Shown here: positions 1 through 11,474 of the stretch, piece by piece
Position numbering within the stretch: the first letter of the stretch is position 1
Layout of the letters: every line of letters starts with the position of its first letter
NCBI RefSeq assembly: GCF_901000735.1
Contig: NC_081545.1
Span: forward strand, 17,554,758 to 17,618,757
From: Corylus avellana
Taxonomy: Eukaryota > Streptophyta > Magnoliopsida > Fagales > Betulaceae
Length of the DNA stretch: 64,000 nucleotides
Reading direction: 5' to 3'
Position numbers and translations under genes: made by a program
The notes under the pieces: model-generated
Databases searched by the model: none
Seen by the model: only the letters and a program-made list of their open reading frames with translations
What the model was told of the DNA's origin: nothing

Positions 1-86
1 ACTATACTATCGTTTGATCTTGTACACTTGCAAGTTAAAACATACCGAATATTTGCCTATTAATTTAGGTAGTATTTGGCACAACA
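1..86 (+). mobile_element. 3' end of an LTR (same family as the solo LTR at 8065-9564)
   Basis: The stretch closely matches the last ~85 bases of the solo LTR that ends at 9564, including the terminal block ending in gcacaaca. The window cuts off the rest. It stops where CACTA-type subterminal repeats begin at 87, so it probably marks an LTR inserted in the CACTA element. Orientation is inferred from the terminal ...CA. Confidence 0.7.
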
Positions 87-336
87 GTTTACAGCGTCCA
101 CATTTAAAAGTAGACGCTAATGATATGTCAACAATGTCGTTTTAATGGTTGACGCTGAAAATAATTTATTTTTAATTCTTTTATTTTCATTATCCTGATC
201 GAGGATCATCAGCATCCTTTTTGATGGTTAACACTGATAATTGTCAATTTTCAATTTTATTTTTTTAATTTTTATTATGTTGATGGAGGGCTAATAGCGT
301 CCACCAGGAGTGGACGTTTGATGTGGTCTTTTCGTT
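87..336. mobile_element. CACTA transposon subterminal region, left piece
   Basis: This piece is rich in short degenerate motifs of the type tagcgtccac / gtggacgctaat in both orientations. The same motifs crowd 11177-11474, just inside a recognisable CACTA end. Short repeats in both orientations near the ends are typical of En/Spm (CACTA) elements. The piece is separated from its partner by the nested LTR stack. No transposase coding sequence is visible. Confidence 0.6.
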
Positions 337-684
337 GTGCAAAAATTATCAATAATAAATTACCACTCGCAATAAAACAAATCCTTGTAGGATATGGCTA
401 TATTGAGGTTGTCGAACCTTCAAGGATTGTAATGATGTTGTTATTAAGCTTTTCAGGATTAATTCTAACATGATGCAAAAGATGATTGTTTTGTTTTTGT
501 TTGAAAACTAATTGCATAAAAGTAAAAGTAAGATAAATTACAATGGAGAAAAGAATATGGGGTTGACTTCACTACTAACCGCATAACAATGGTCAATCAT
601 AAATTCACAAGGGATATTTATTCTATGCATGATAAGCCTCATGTCACTTGAATAGTCAAGAAAATACCATTATTAATAAATAAG

Positions 685-2357
685 TGTAAATATATTGTTA
701 AATATATTGCAGAGGGAAGAACGAAAGAGAGAAGAGAGGGAGAGCGGAAGCATATAATAGACTACATCTCTTCTATATTATATTGATATATATTGTGAAG
801 AACTATAGAGACCTCTATTTATAGAGAGACTATGAGTGACAAGCCCTAAACTAATTAAGGTAGGGAATAAACCCTAATAGAAAAGACAATAAATCCTAGA
901 GTATAAAATATTCTAACATCCCCCCTCAAACTCAAGGTGTAAGCTTGAGTTTTGGAAAAAGAAAGGGAATTTTTTTTTTTTGGTTCGCCGGAGTAAAGGC
1001 CAGAGAGTGGCAACCGAAGGCGGAGGACGGTAGATGTTGGTTGCCGATGGTGGTTGCTAGTGGTAGTGAATGATTTGGGCCTTGAACTGGGCTTGAGACT
1101 TGGGCTGGAGGCTTATTGAATAAATCTTGATGGATTTAATTGTTGGTGGTGGGCCAGTTTGATTGGGCCAAAATTGGCCAAAATCCATGGACCATTGAAT
1201 ATGGTCTGACCCGAAAAGAAGTGACCCTGGTCTAACCCGATGAACCAAGGTGGCTGCTTTGGATCGGGTTGTATGAATTGACCCGTATGGCTTATTCGGT
1301 TGAACCGGGTTTAACCCATCGAATCGGGTTGACTATTTGGACCAATTTGAGAGTGGGCCGGCTTGGGCAGTTGGGCTGAAAGTGATTTTGGACCCGTTTT
1401 AAACGTGATGACCAGTTTTGAAACCGGTTTTGGACCGTGTTGGAGACAAGGGCTGACGTGGACCACTGAAAGGTTGACACATGGCAGAAGGAAAAGGATG
1501 TAGCGTCTGGCACATGAGGTGCACGCGCCTCACCTGCGACTTCTGCTTTGGCGCATGAAGCCCACGCATAAGATGCTTTGCCGACGCATGGAGGCCTGTG
1601 GAGGCTCCGTTGGATGATTTTCGGATGGCTCCAGGATGCCCAATGGCAGATCTATTGAATGGTTTGAAAACCAGACTGATCCACCAGACGTGACGGCGCA
1701 TGGCGGAGGTTGGAATTTCGGCAACTTCTCTAGGAGGCATGTGTGGTCGTGTGCATGGTTGGAAAAGGCTCAAATTGCACAAATCCACCGATCTGGGCCC
1801 AAGACACCCCTTATGGTGGTTGGTTGGCTGAGAGGCGTAACGGTGGTAGCGCATAGAGAAACTGTCGGTGGGCGCGTGCCGAGGCTGTTCGTGACAAGTC
1901 TTCCATAGATCAGGTAGATCTATGCCTTGAAAGCTTCATTCTAGGATTACTTTTCTAGATTGCGCTGCAATGAAGGTGTGGAAGAGATTGATAGCAACGA
2001 TGGAGAATTTGGTGGTGCGCAGATGATCAGAATATTGAGATCGACGGAGAGAACACCAGGAAACGTCAATGACATTTATTGGAGGCCACAAGAAATTGGC
2101 TCTGATACCATGTCAAATATATTGTTAAATATATTGGAGAGCGGAAGAATGAGAGAGAGAAAGAGAGAGAGTGAAAGCATATAATAGACTACATCTCTTC
2201 TATATTATATTGATATATATTGTGAAGAACTACAAAGACCTCTATTTATAGAGAGACTATGAGTGATAAGCAAGAAATTATAGACTAATTACAATAGGGA
2301 ATAAACCCTAATAGGAAAGACAATAAACCCTATAGAATAATATAAAATATTCTAACA
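685..2357 (-). mobile_element. Copia-type TRIM / non-autonomous LTR retrotransposon
   Basis: Two direct repeats, 685-918 and 2111-2357, are the LTRs. On the minus strand they start TGTTAGAATATT and end in CA. Next to the right LTR (2097-2110) lies the complement of TGGTATCAGAGCCA, a tRNA-Met primer binding site. Next to the left LTR (919-933) lies the complement of a polypurine tract (GTTTGAGGGGGGA). The element is 1673 bp and is flanked by a perfect 5-bp duplication ataag (680-684 and 2358-2362). The internal region (934-2096) has no gag or pol, so it must depend on enzymes supplied in trans. It is related to the element at 55978-57131. Confidence 0.9.
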
Positions 2358-3303
2358 ATAAGTATAATCCATCTTCGATTGGCACGGACCGTTTGCCTAA
2401 TCTCTAGATGAGGTAAAGTTTATCTTACCTAGGTATGGACTATCAATTCTCTTAATTAGCTACACACAATCAAGGGATAAGCGTAACTCATCTTTGATTA
2501 ATACGAATCGTCTACCTAAATTACAATAAATTAGGGTGTAAAATGATCGTCTTCCTTAGGCATGGCCTATCAAACCCTCTTAATCATGTGTCAGTTAGAA
2601 CTGTTGCATAACCATCATTCTTATAATCACAGAAAATAAGAAGGATTGAGTTCAATTAAGATAAAAAGTTGGTTTAGACAAGATAAGAATTCTATCAAGA
2701 TTGAATATAAATATTAAAATCAATTCTCTGAGTTATTATACAACTATCATGCATATAGAAAAACCCTAAATTAAAATACAATCTAACCAATGTTACTTGG
2801 AAAGGGCTACATCAACACCTTATTACGAATTTAGCTCCTCATGGTGGTGTTGGAATGGCCATCATGCATGTTCATCTTCTCTTTAACTCTTCAAGCCTCC
2901 AAAAATATGTTTATGTAACTTCTCTATGCTAAGCACCCCTTCTTTCTCTTGACAGGTTTATGACATATTTATAAGATCTAAAATAAACCGTAGGAGTCCT
3001 TGGAGTTCCAAAAACGCCGTACTTTCGTCTCATAATCGATTTCGGAGACCTAAACTTGGTTCCATATTAGTTATGCATTTCTGTCTAGCAAGTCGGTGCG
3101 AGTGTGCTCGAGCTCAGTTATGGTGCGCTCACGCCGAAGGATCCTGCGCTCGTGTGCAGTTTTGTGCTTGAGCCCATTTCTTTAGCATCTCAAAAAGTCA
3201 TGTTTTAAGCCCAAAATCAATGGAATTTGATTGCATATTCATTTAGAACCTAAAAACACTAAAACAACATAAAGTCAAAAAGATAAAGATACTAAGGAAT
3301 TAA
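2358..3303 (-). mobile_element. LTR remnant between the TRIM and the Reina element
   Basis: This is the non-coding middle piece of the split minus-strand LTR. 2363-2620 has repeated motifs of the type ctacctaa..ggcatggcctatca, which resemble the motif-rich second half of the solo LTR at 9000-9260 read on the other strand. No gene is seen. Confidence 0.45.
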
Positions 3304-3706
3304 TGATGTAATCCCTAAGTCATGTGTGCCTCAAGTTTTGTTCAATAAGGAGAATATCTCCATATTAGGTTTTATTATTCAATAAGGAGATTACCTCCAA
3401 ACGTGAGTCTCACATTTAGGCCAATAGGGAGAGTATCTTCTTATTTTGTTTTTCAATAAGGAAATAATCTTTCCATAACGGTATTTATGATTCTTTCCTT
3501 GTAAGGTCAGAATCTTAATACTAAAGTCAAGCCCTAGTCCAAAGTCTCTCGTGTATAATGTTCTCCTATTTAAAGGAGGCTTAAGGAATAAGGAGGCATG
3601 CTGAATATTATCAAATTACACACTTGTTGTGCTTTTTGGAGGTCAAGGCTCCCACGAAGTAGCCAAACTTTTAGGTTCTTGTCTTTGTGCTAGGTTGCTC
3701 TCATCA
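3304..3706 (+). repeat. 5' LTR of the Reina-like element
   Basis: Its direct partner is 10743-11147, with only scattered differences. It starts TGATG, ends CATCA, and is followed after 2 bases by the tRNA-Met primer binding site. Confidence 0.92.
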
Positions 3707-3852
3707 ATTGGTATCAGAGCTGGGTTCCTCTCCCTACACGAAATTGTAAGAGGCCCGGTTTCCCTCGAAAGAAACCAGAGAGAATCAACATAGGCCACTC
3801 TAGGAATAAAAGTTGGACCTACTAAGATTTTTCTCTAGAATCTTGACTAGTG

Positions 3853-4803
3853 ATGAGATCCGTTACGAAGAACATACAACAAAAGATGATGGAGGGCAGA
3901 GTGGGTAATTTGGAGCAATCGGTGCAAGCATTGTTAGAAGTCCAACATGACATGATGGCATGTTTGACAAAAATTTTAGAGAAGATATCCATGCAAGGAG
4001 GAACACGGAGTGAAGAAGGGGATACTTCTCATGGGAAGAGACATGAGGACGAGGGAGAAAATTCCCAAGCAGAAACCAGAGAACAGACCCAACCGTTCAC
4101 CAACAGACACGTTAAATTAGAGTTCCCACGCTTTAACGGAGGAAAAGACCCCACCGAATGGATCTATAGAGCAAAGCAGTTCTTTAGGTTCCAAGGTACG
4201 TCAGAAGAGGAGAAAACACCTCTGGCTTCTTTCCACTTGGAAGGGGAAGCTCAGTTGTGGTATCAAATCTTGCTAAGAGAGGAGTGGGAAGTTCGTTGGG
4301 CTGAAATCACAGAAGGATTGTGCGCTCGGTTTGGCCCCAACCAATTCTATGATCACTTTGGAGAATTGACGAAGTTACAGCAGCAGGGGAGTATCAAGGA
4401 CTATCAAGCAAGCTTTGAGTCCCTTCTTTCAAAAATAGGGACCTTAACCCCGAGCCAACAAGTTAGTTGCTTTGTAAGCGGATTGAAGGAGCCTATCAAG
4501 GCAGACGTCTTAGCAGGAAGGCCGATCACTCTCACTTCTTCTATCGGCCTAGCTCTTTTGTATGAAGCCTGACATCTAGCCCTTCGAAAAAATACCATAC
4601 CAGACACCCGACGAACCCCACTGAACCAGCAAACCGGTGCAGGACAGCCAACCATGCAGGTCAAAAGATTGATGCTTGCAGAGCTTAAGGAGAGACAAGA
4701 GAAGGGTCTTTGCTTCAAGTGCAATGACAAGTATGGGCCAGGGCATCGTTGTAAAAGATTGTTCATGATCGAAGCATATAGAGGGGAGGATGAGGATGGA
4801 TAG
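3853..4803 (+). pseudogene. gag of the Reina-like element (interrupted)
   Basis: The frame opens at the ATG at 3853 and reads through a retrotransposon gag domain (motifs FPRFNGGKDPTEWIYRAKQF, LWYQILL). It meets a premature TGA at 4570-4572. The same frame continues with a zinc knuckle, CFKCNDKYGPGHRCK, at about 4708-4755 that would bind the RNA genome, then an acidic linker and a second stop at 4801-4803. In the intact family gag and pol form one long frame, so both stops are disabling. Confidence 0.85.
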
Positions 4804-5015
4804 GGAGTGACGGAGGAGGAAGAAGAAGAGGGTGAGGACACTCCAAAAATTTCCCTACATGCTACGACGAGAAGAGATGCACTGGATACAATGAAGGTTT
4901 ATGGCCAGATTGGGAGGTCTATCTCCTTGGAACTTATTGATTCAGGGAGCACTCACAATTTTATGAGTTTAGCTCTCGCCGAGGTCTTGGAGTTAATTCC
5001 AAAGAGGAGAGAGGC
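4804..5015 (+). pseudogene. Aspartic protease domain of the Reina-like element (truncated)
   Basis: It continues in the gag frame. The retropepsin active-site motif LIDSGSTHNFMS is at about 4932-4967. The domain is cut at 5015 by the solo LTR 5016-6068, whose TSD is gaggc (5011-5015 and 6069-6073). Confidence 0.8.
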
Positions 5016-6068
5016 TATAACATCCCAATATTTCTCTTCTTTAATCTTGTAAATAAATTCGAGTGTTACGCTGAAATAATCTCACACAACGAAAAAACTG
5101 TAATTATCAATACAAAACAATACCATTGAAATACTTTTCTTTATACAAAAATACCCAAAAATATGCTGAAAAAGACATTTATACAAATCTACTCCATTGT
5201 CTAAACTCTAGACAAACTTCACCAACTTGAAATCTCTGTACATCTCAAATATTAATCTCTAATCACAACAGCATAATTACCTTGACTTTCCATTCCTACA
5301 AGCACTACAAAAACTATAAAATAGTGAGTCAATTGATTCCCGATAATATTAATCATTGTTAAAGCATTTATATCAAAGGCCATACATTTTATAAAATAAC
5401 AAAGATCTGTATTATTGAATATCAATATCACTCTCAGTAAGTAGGAATACTTACAGTGGGCTATAGGAATGAATCATCAAGGGTAATTACTTCTTGAAAC
5501 TCATTCTGCTGCAATTGATCATTACCCATAAATTTTCCAAACACTGACTCTCTCTCTCTCTCTCCCAAACTCTCTTTCTTGCCTTCTTTCTCTCAATCTC
5601 CTTCTCTGATTATCTCAATCTCTCTAAGTGGTTATAAAGGAAAGGAAAGATAAAAATATTGAAAGTGGGTAGGGAGTTGTACGTGTGTGAGAGGAGGAAG
5701 GTTAAAAGAGAGAAAAAAAATAGGAAGTGGGTTGGATTTCACTCCAATTTATTAAAAACAAATCTAATAAAATCCTAACTTCCATTAATAACTTGAATCC
5801 AACTAATATCACTCAAAACACATTAAATCAATCATCAATTATCATAATCATACCCCAAATTATCATCATATCTCATAAATCACCCAATAAAATAATCAAG
5901 ATATAATCTTTCATATAAAATCAAACATCATGGTATAATAACCTCAAATCAATATTCATTCCTATAATATTCATAAGATCTAATAAATTCCTCAAGAATA
6001 AGTATCATTACCTAATATCATCAAATAAACATCTCCAAAATAAGACTTTTAAATTCTGGGGCGCTACA
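5016..6068 (-). mobile_element. Solo LTR 1 (1053 bp)
   Basis: It is inserted in the Reina polyprotein between perfect copies of gaggc (5011-5015, 6069-6073). The ends are near-palindromic: tataacatccc... and ...ggggcgctaca. Read on the minus strand it starts TGTAGCGCCCC and ends GGGATGTTATA (from TGTTACA). A TATAA box followed by a CT/GA-rich stretch around 5545-5630 reads best on the minus strand. No internal domain or second LTR is present, so it is most simply a solo LTR left by LTR-LTR recombination. Orientation is an inference. Confidence 0.85.
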
Positions 6069-8064
6069 GAGGCAATGAAGGTGATTGTGGCATCAAGTGA
6101 AAAAATTAAAAGTCTCGAGAAGTGCAACCCAATTGCAGTGGAGTGACAAGGGTGGAAATTTCATATTGAATTTTTGTTCTTCCCCTAGAAGGTTATGGAA
6201 CTGTGTTGGGTGCCCAATGGTTGCGTGTACTAGGGCACATATGGTGAGATTTTGTGGAGTTGAAGATGAAGTTCAATTGGGAAGGAAAGTATATGACCCT
6301 ACATGGGGTCCGTGCTGCAGAGAGCCCTACAAGAGAATTACAGGCTATCCTCTCCACCAAGAGTAATGTGCAACTTAAGGAGATAGAAGCCACGGGTGAG
6401 GGAAAGACAAAAGAGATGGAGGCAATCCTAGAAGCAAGCAAGGTGATTTTTGAGGAACCACGGGGACTACCTCCCCCATGCAGCCATGATCACCGAATCC
6501 TTTTGCAGCCAGGGGCAGGTCCGGTAAGTTTAAAACCCTACCGCTACGCGTTTCATCAAAAAGCTGAAATTGAGAAGCAAGTCGAAGATATGTTGGAGTG
6601 GGGAAAACAATTCGACACTCTAATAGCCCCTACTCATCTCCGGTACTCTTAGTAAAGATGGGGGATGGCACTGGGAGAATGTGTATGAATTATCGTGAGT
6701 TAAACAAAATAACGATAAAAGATAAGTTTCCCATACCGGTTATTGATGAACTTCTAGACGAATTGAATCAGGCAAAATTTTTAACCAAATTGGATCTACG
6801 CTCTAGGTATCATCAAGTGAGAATGGCAGTTGCAGACATTGAGAAGACCACGTTTCACACACACCACGAACACTATGAGTTCCTCGTCATGCCTTTCGGG
6901 TTGACAAATGCGCCATCCACTTTCCAAGCACTCATGAATGAGGTATTCTGAATTTATCTCCGTAGATTTGTATTGGTTTTTTTTTTTTTATGACATATTG
7001 GTGTATAGTAGTACTTGGGAGCAACATATACAACATGTCACCACTATGTTGGGCATCTTGGAAAATCAGCAGTTATATGTCAAAAGGACCAAATGCCTAT
7101 TTGGTCAACGTGAGATTCAATATTTAGGTCATGTAATTTCATTCAAGGGAGTAGGAGTTGACCCCAACAAAGAAGAGGCCATGGAGAAGTGGCCGAAACC
7201 TGGGACCCTCAAGGAAATGTGGGGATTTTTGGGACTCACGGGATGCTATGGGCGATTTATCCAAGACTAGGGGAAAATCCCTGGCCCTTTAACTCGCATG
7301 TTGAAGAAAAATAATTTTGCATGGACAATCAAAGCAGAAAAAGCCATTGAGGACCTCAAACGAGATATGACTTAGGCGCCCATCCTTGCCTTACCAATTT
7401 TTTCTAAAGAATTCATTGTAGAGTGTGATGCCACGGGGGTGGGCATTGGTGCCGTCCTTCTTCAAGAACGACCGATTACTCTTTTCTGCCAAGCTCTGTG
7501 TGGAACCCAACTCTTATTATCCACCTATGAGAAGGAGATGTTGGCGCTCGTCATGGCGGTTCAAAAGTGGTGACCACATTTGTTGGGGAGACATTTTGTG
7601 GTAAGGTCGGATCAGCATAGTCTGAAATACCTATGGATCCAAAAAATTTCTACCACCGCTCAACAAAAGTGGTTATATAAGCTAATGGGGTTTGATTTTT
7701 CCATCGAGTACAAAAAAGGGAGACAGAACATGGTGGCCGATGCTTTATCAAGGAGAGGGGAGATGCAAAATTCAGGAGAGGTAGTCGCCATCTCAAGTCC
7801 AATTGCCAACTGGTTGGCCGTGATCAAAAGGGAAACAGAAGCTAATGCAGAGATGAAGGAGCTGGCGCAGAGGATCCTAGATGGAGAAGCCGTAGGTCCA
7901 TGTAAATATAAGGAAGGTATTGTGTTTTTTAAAGAACGAATTTTTCTTCCGGAGCAATCTGCACTTATCTCTACCATTAAAGAACAAATACATGGGGGAT
8001 TTCATGAAGGGTACCAAAAGACCTTCCAACGGATATGGGCAAATTTTTACTGGAAGGGAATGCG
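6069..8064 (+). pseudogene. pol of the Reina-like element: reverse transcriptase, RNase H and integrase zinc finger (broken)
   Basis: Reverse transcriptase spans about 6480-7260. Motifs visible are [29 protein letters not shown] and [19 protein letters not shown]. The catalytic YVDD box is damaged: a T-run at 6968-6988 precedes YDILVYS. Frameshifts lie near 6640 and 6940, and stops at 7268, 7373 and 7573. RNase H spans about 7410-7745, with [17 protein letters not shown] and [10 protein letters not shown]; the end of pol RNase H reads MVADALSRR. The integrase zinc-binding segment begins near 7960 and is cut at 8064 by solo LTR 2. Confidence 0.88.
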
Positions 8065-9564
8065 TGATCATAAGTACCAAAATATTCATATTTTGCCCCT
8101 TAAACTTATATTTGTTAATTCCTTAGTTTTGTTAGTTTGTGCTATTTTATTTCATTTTTGTATTTTCTTTGTTTTATAGGTTTTTGGAAGAAAAGAAAGC
8201 GCTTCTGGAAAAGTTCCAAGCTTAAAGGGCAAATTGGGAAGACCTAGAAGATATGGTTAAGGTTAACCAATCATAATAGAGGACCTATATGATGTTGTTA
8301 AGTTTAATCAAATAAAGGAAATGATTAAATCGGAATTTCTCAAATTGGAGTCAAAATCAAATTGGATTCAAAATTGAATTCTGTATATGTCTCGGTATTT
8401 TGACCATAACTTTCAGCTCAAATATCCGATTGAGGTGATTCAAGTGGAATTGGAAAGCTAACTCAAAATACTACAAATCATTGTGAAATAGTATTTTCCT
8501 AATTCGGAGCGTCGCTATACCAAGATCACCCCACAAGATAGGAACGCAATTCTAGACGAATTATATTCCGATTTGGACTTAGGTTTTCTTCATCCTAATT
8601 GGAGTAGAACTTAAATCTCCGAATTTCCTAGGATTACTAGGACTTTTAGGACTCTCTTAAGCCCTATAAATAGACCTCTAAGCCTCACAATTCAATACAC
8701 AATTTCGAGACAACTTTGGGAGAGGAATTGAAGGCTACTTCTAGGAGTGGTTTTCGGTTCTTTCTTTCCCTTTTCTTTTTAGTTTTATTTTAATTATATG
8801 TAACTAACTATTAAGGAAGGCTAGATTGAAGTTCTAATTATGTTTATTTAATATTTCAATATTGGCGCATTTGTGATAATCATATTGTGTTGCTTAACTT
8901 GATTAATTCTTATTTTCTTGAATTCCTTATATGTGTGTGATTGACCATTATATGCATGTGATATGGATTGGTTAGTTAAATCAATTTGGATGATCGAGTC
9001 CTGGGTTTAATAAGAGTAACAAAAGAATTCCACACCGGGTTTTTGAGTTAATCGACATGGAAAACCGGGAGTATATACCCATGCCCTAGGTTTCGTGTGT
9101 TTGTCGATTTTCATAGATTTATGCTTTCTTAAAGAACAACTTAGTAGACACTCATGCTAAATCCTTTAAGAAAGAAAAGAATTAGAGTAGACATCCATGC
9201 CTAATTCGTTACTTAGGAAAATCAATAGCTTAAGGAGTAGACACCCATACCCTTAGGTTGGCAAACATTAAGTATTCATGATATGATTGGATCATTGACA
9301 TATTGTTATATTATTTAAATATGATTAGTGGTGGATATCAAAGCCCTACCTTTACCTTTTCATTTATCTTTATATCTTTTTATTTCTTTTTCACAATATC
9401 AATTTAGTGACAATTTGATATTTTTATTAATTCTAAAACAAAATCAACAATTCTCGTGGGATCGATTTCGTACTTGCTGCAGTATACTATCATTTGATTT
9501 TGTGCACTTACGAGTAAAACGTACTAAATATTATCTATTAATTTAGGTAGTATTTAGCACAACA
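8065..9564 (+). mobile_element. Solo LTR 2 (1500 bp)
   Basis: It starts TGATCATAAG, ends GCACAACA, and sits between perfect copies of atgcg (8060-8064, 9565-9569). The Reina integrase frame resumes at once after it (…NFYWKGM / RRQIKEFIKQCEVC). It has no PBS, PPT or second LTR, which makes it a solo LTR. Related copies are at 1-86, about 45890-46560 (+) and about 47050-47500 (-). 9000-9270 holds four similar motifs of the type agtagacaccatgcctta. The ORF at 9328-9546 is spurious. Confidence 0.9.
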
Positions 9565-10742
9565 ATGCGGCGACAAATAAAGGAGTTCATTAAGCAATGT
9601 GAAGTTTGTCAACGCCACAAGGTGGAGAGCCTTACACCCCATGGGTTGTTACAATCCCTTCGGGTACCGAAGAAAATTTGGGAGGAAATTTCTATGGATT
9701 TCGTGGACGGGTTATCCAACTCAAGAGGCAAAACTACGATCTTTGTGGTTGTGGATCGTTTGTCCAAGTATGCCCACTTTGTGGCTATTAGTCACCCCTA
9801 CACAGCCATGAGTGTAGCCAAAGTCTTTTTTCAAAATATTTTCAAGCTCCATGGTATGCCTAAGTCTATTGTGTGCGATAGGGACCCGGTGTTCACAAGT
9901 CATTTTTGGAAGGAATTATTCAGATTACATGGTACGGTTTTAATTTTAGCTCAGCTTATCATCCTCAAACGGACGACCAAACCAAGGTTGTGAATCGCAC
10001 GATGGAAATGTATTTGCGTTTTTTTACGAGTTCCCAACCCAAGGAATGGGGCAAGTGGCTGGCTTGGGCTGAATACAGTTATAATACAAGCTGGCATTCT
10101 ACCCTCAAAACAACCCCCTTTGCAGCAGTTTATGGGAGAGACCCACCCACCTTGTTGACTTACTTACCTGGAACGGCAAAGGTAGACGTGGTAGAAAGGG
10201 AGTTACTAACATGAGATCAGGTGTTAAAGGAGTTGAGAGAGAACATGAGGTTGGCGCAGGAAAGAATGAAGAAGGTGTATGATGGTAAACATCAAGAAGA
10301 AGAGTTTGAGGAGGGGGAATGGGTGTTTCTTAAACTACACCCATATAAGCAAGTGTTTGTCCACCTACGCAGGAGTGCAAAGCTGGCAGCAAGATTTTTT
10401 GGACCCTTTAAAATCATCAAAAAGATAAGCCCAGTAGCTTATAAGCTGGAGTTGCCACTAGGAGCTTGCATCCACCCTGTTTTCCACGTCAATTTGCTCA
10501 AACGTCATCTAGGGGGCAAACAAGTTGTGTTGCCACAACTGCCAGATGTCTTGGAAGGTGATTGCATCAGTCCAAAACCAAGAGCTGTGTTGGAGAAGCA
10601 CATTCGAAGCAAGAAGCCCGAGATTTTAATTCATTGGTAGGGATTATGACCGGTGGATGCAACATGGGAAGAGCAGGAATTCATTCAAGAACAATTCCAA
10701 GATTTTTCCCTTGAGGACAAGGGAAATGTTAGGGGAGGGCAA
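9565..10742 (+). pseudogene. Integrase and chromodomain of the Reina-like element
   Basis: The end of the HHCC zinc finger (CEVCQRHK) is followed by the integrase core: MDFVDGLSNSRGKTTIFVVV with the first catalytic Asp, and SIVCDRDPVFTSHFWKELF with the second. A frameshift near 9930 moves the rest to another frame (FSSAYHPQTDDQTKVVNRTMEMYLR, carrying the Glu region). There is a stop at about 10212. A C-terminal region ([25 protein letters not shown]) leads into a chromodomain (ILIHW*GL..VDATWEEQEFI, about 10605-10690). The chromodomain is thought to steer insertion towards marked chromatin. Confidence 0.88.
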
Positions 10743-11147
10743 TGATGTAATCCCCAAGTCACGTGTGCCTCATGTTTTGTTCAATAAGGAGAATATCTCC
10801 ATATTAGGTTTTATTATTCAATAAGGAGATTGCCTCCAAACGTGAGTCTCACGTTTAGGCTAATAGGGAGAGTATCTTCTTTGATTTTGTTTTTCAATAA
10901 GGAAATAATCTTTCGATAACAGTATTTGTGATTCTTCCCCTGTAAGGTCTGAATCTGAATACTAAAGTCAAGACCTAGTCCAAGGTCTCTCGTGTATAAT
11001 GTTCTCCTATTTAAAGGAGACTTAAGGAATAAAGAGGCATGCTGAATATTATCAAATTACACACTTGTTGTGCTTTTTGGAGGTCAAGGATCCCTCGAAG
11101 TAGCCAAACTTTTAGGTTCTTGTCTTTGTGTTAGTTGATTCTCATCA
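10743..11147 (+). repeat. 3' LTR of the Reina-like element
   Basis: Direct repeat of 3304-3706. It is preceded by the polypurine tract aggggagggc and followed by the target duplication attaa. Confidence 0.92.
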
Positions 11148-11176
11148 ATTAACATATGCGAATTAGGAGCAAACAC

Positions 11177-11474
11177 ATCAGTGTTGACATGAAAGTGGAC
11201 ACTGATAATGTGTTAGTAGGTTTGTTGACCCTAATATGTAATTTGTCTCTGTTAATAGTTTTCCCACCTCTACCCGCTAGCGGCATAGTTTAATTCCCGC
11301 CAGAATATTAGCGTCAACTCAAAAGTGGACAGTAATATTAAGCATTAGCGTCGACTATTAGTGTTCACTTTTAAGTAGACAGTAATAATCACAGATGAGC
11401 ATCGACTGTAATAAGTGGACACTAATAGTGGGGTATTAGCATTCACTCTACTTAAGAGCAGCTTTCTTGTAGTG
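11177..11474. mobile_element. CACTA (En/Spm) transposon terminus, right end
   Basis: The last bases are agcagctttcttgtagtg; the complement starts CACTACAAGAAAG, the standard plant CACTA terminal inverted repeat. The ~300 bp inside it carry at least eight copies of a gtggacactaat / attagcgtccac motif in both orientations, as expected for subterminal transposase-binding repeats. The piece 87-336 carries the same motifs. No transposase gene is seen in the window. Confidence 0.85.

Larger units (their letters stand above)
3304..11147 (+). mobile_element. Decayed Ty3/gypsy chromovirus, Reina-like
   Basis: The LTRs are 3304-3706 and 10743-11147 (403 and 405 bp; TGATGTAATC...TCTCATCA). A tRNA-Met primer binding site (TGGTATCAGAGC) lies at 3709-3720 and a purine tract (aggggagggc) at 10731-10740. 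A perfect 5-bp duplication attaa (3299-3303, 11148-11152) flanks the element. Order: gag, protease, reverse transcriptase, RNase H, integrase, chromodomain. The ~400-bp LTRs, the zinc knuckle of type CFKCNDKYGPGHRC and a C-terminal chromodomain fit the Reina lineage of chromoviruses. Several stops, frameshifts and two solo-LTR insertions (5016-6068, 8065-9564) make it non-functional. Confidence 0.93.
337..11176 (-). mobile_element. LTR on the minus strand, split by nested insertions
   Basis: Read on the minus strand, the LTR appears to start near 11176 (tgatgtgtttgctcc) and to end near 337 (...ttttgcacaacg). This matches the ends of the 8065-9564 family in style (start tgat, gttaattccttag; end gcacaaca). 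The surviving pieces are 11148-11176, 2358-3303 and 337-684. A TRIM (685-2357) and a Reina element (3304-11147) interrupt it. A perfect TSD was not found, so the outer limits are approximate. No open reading frame is seen in the pieces. Confidence 0.5.
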
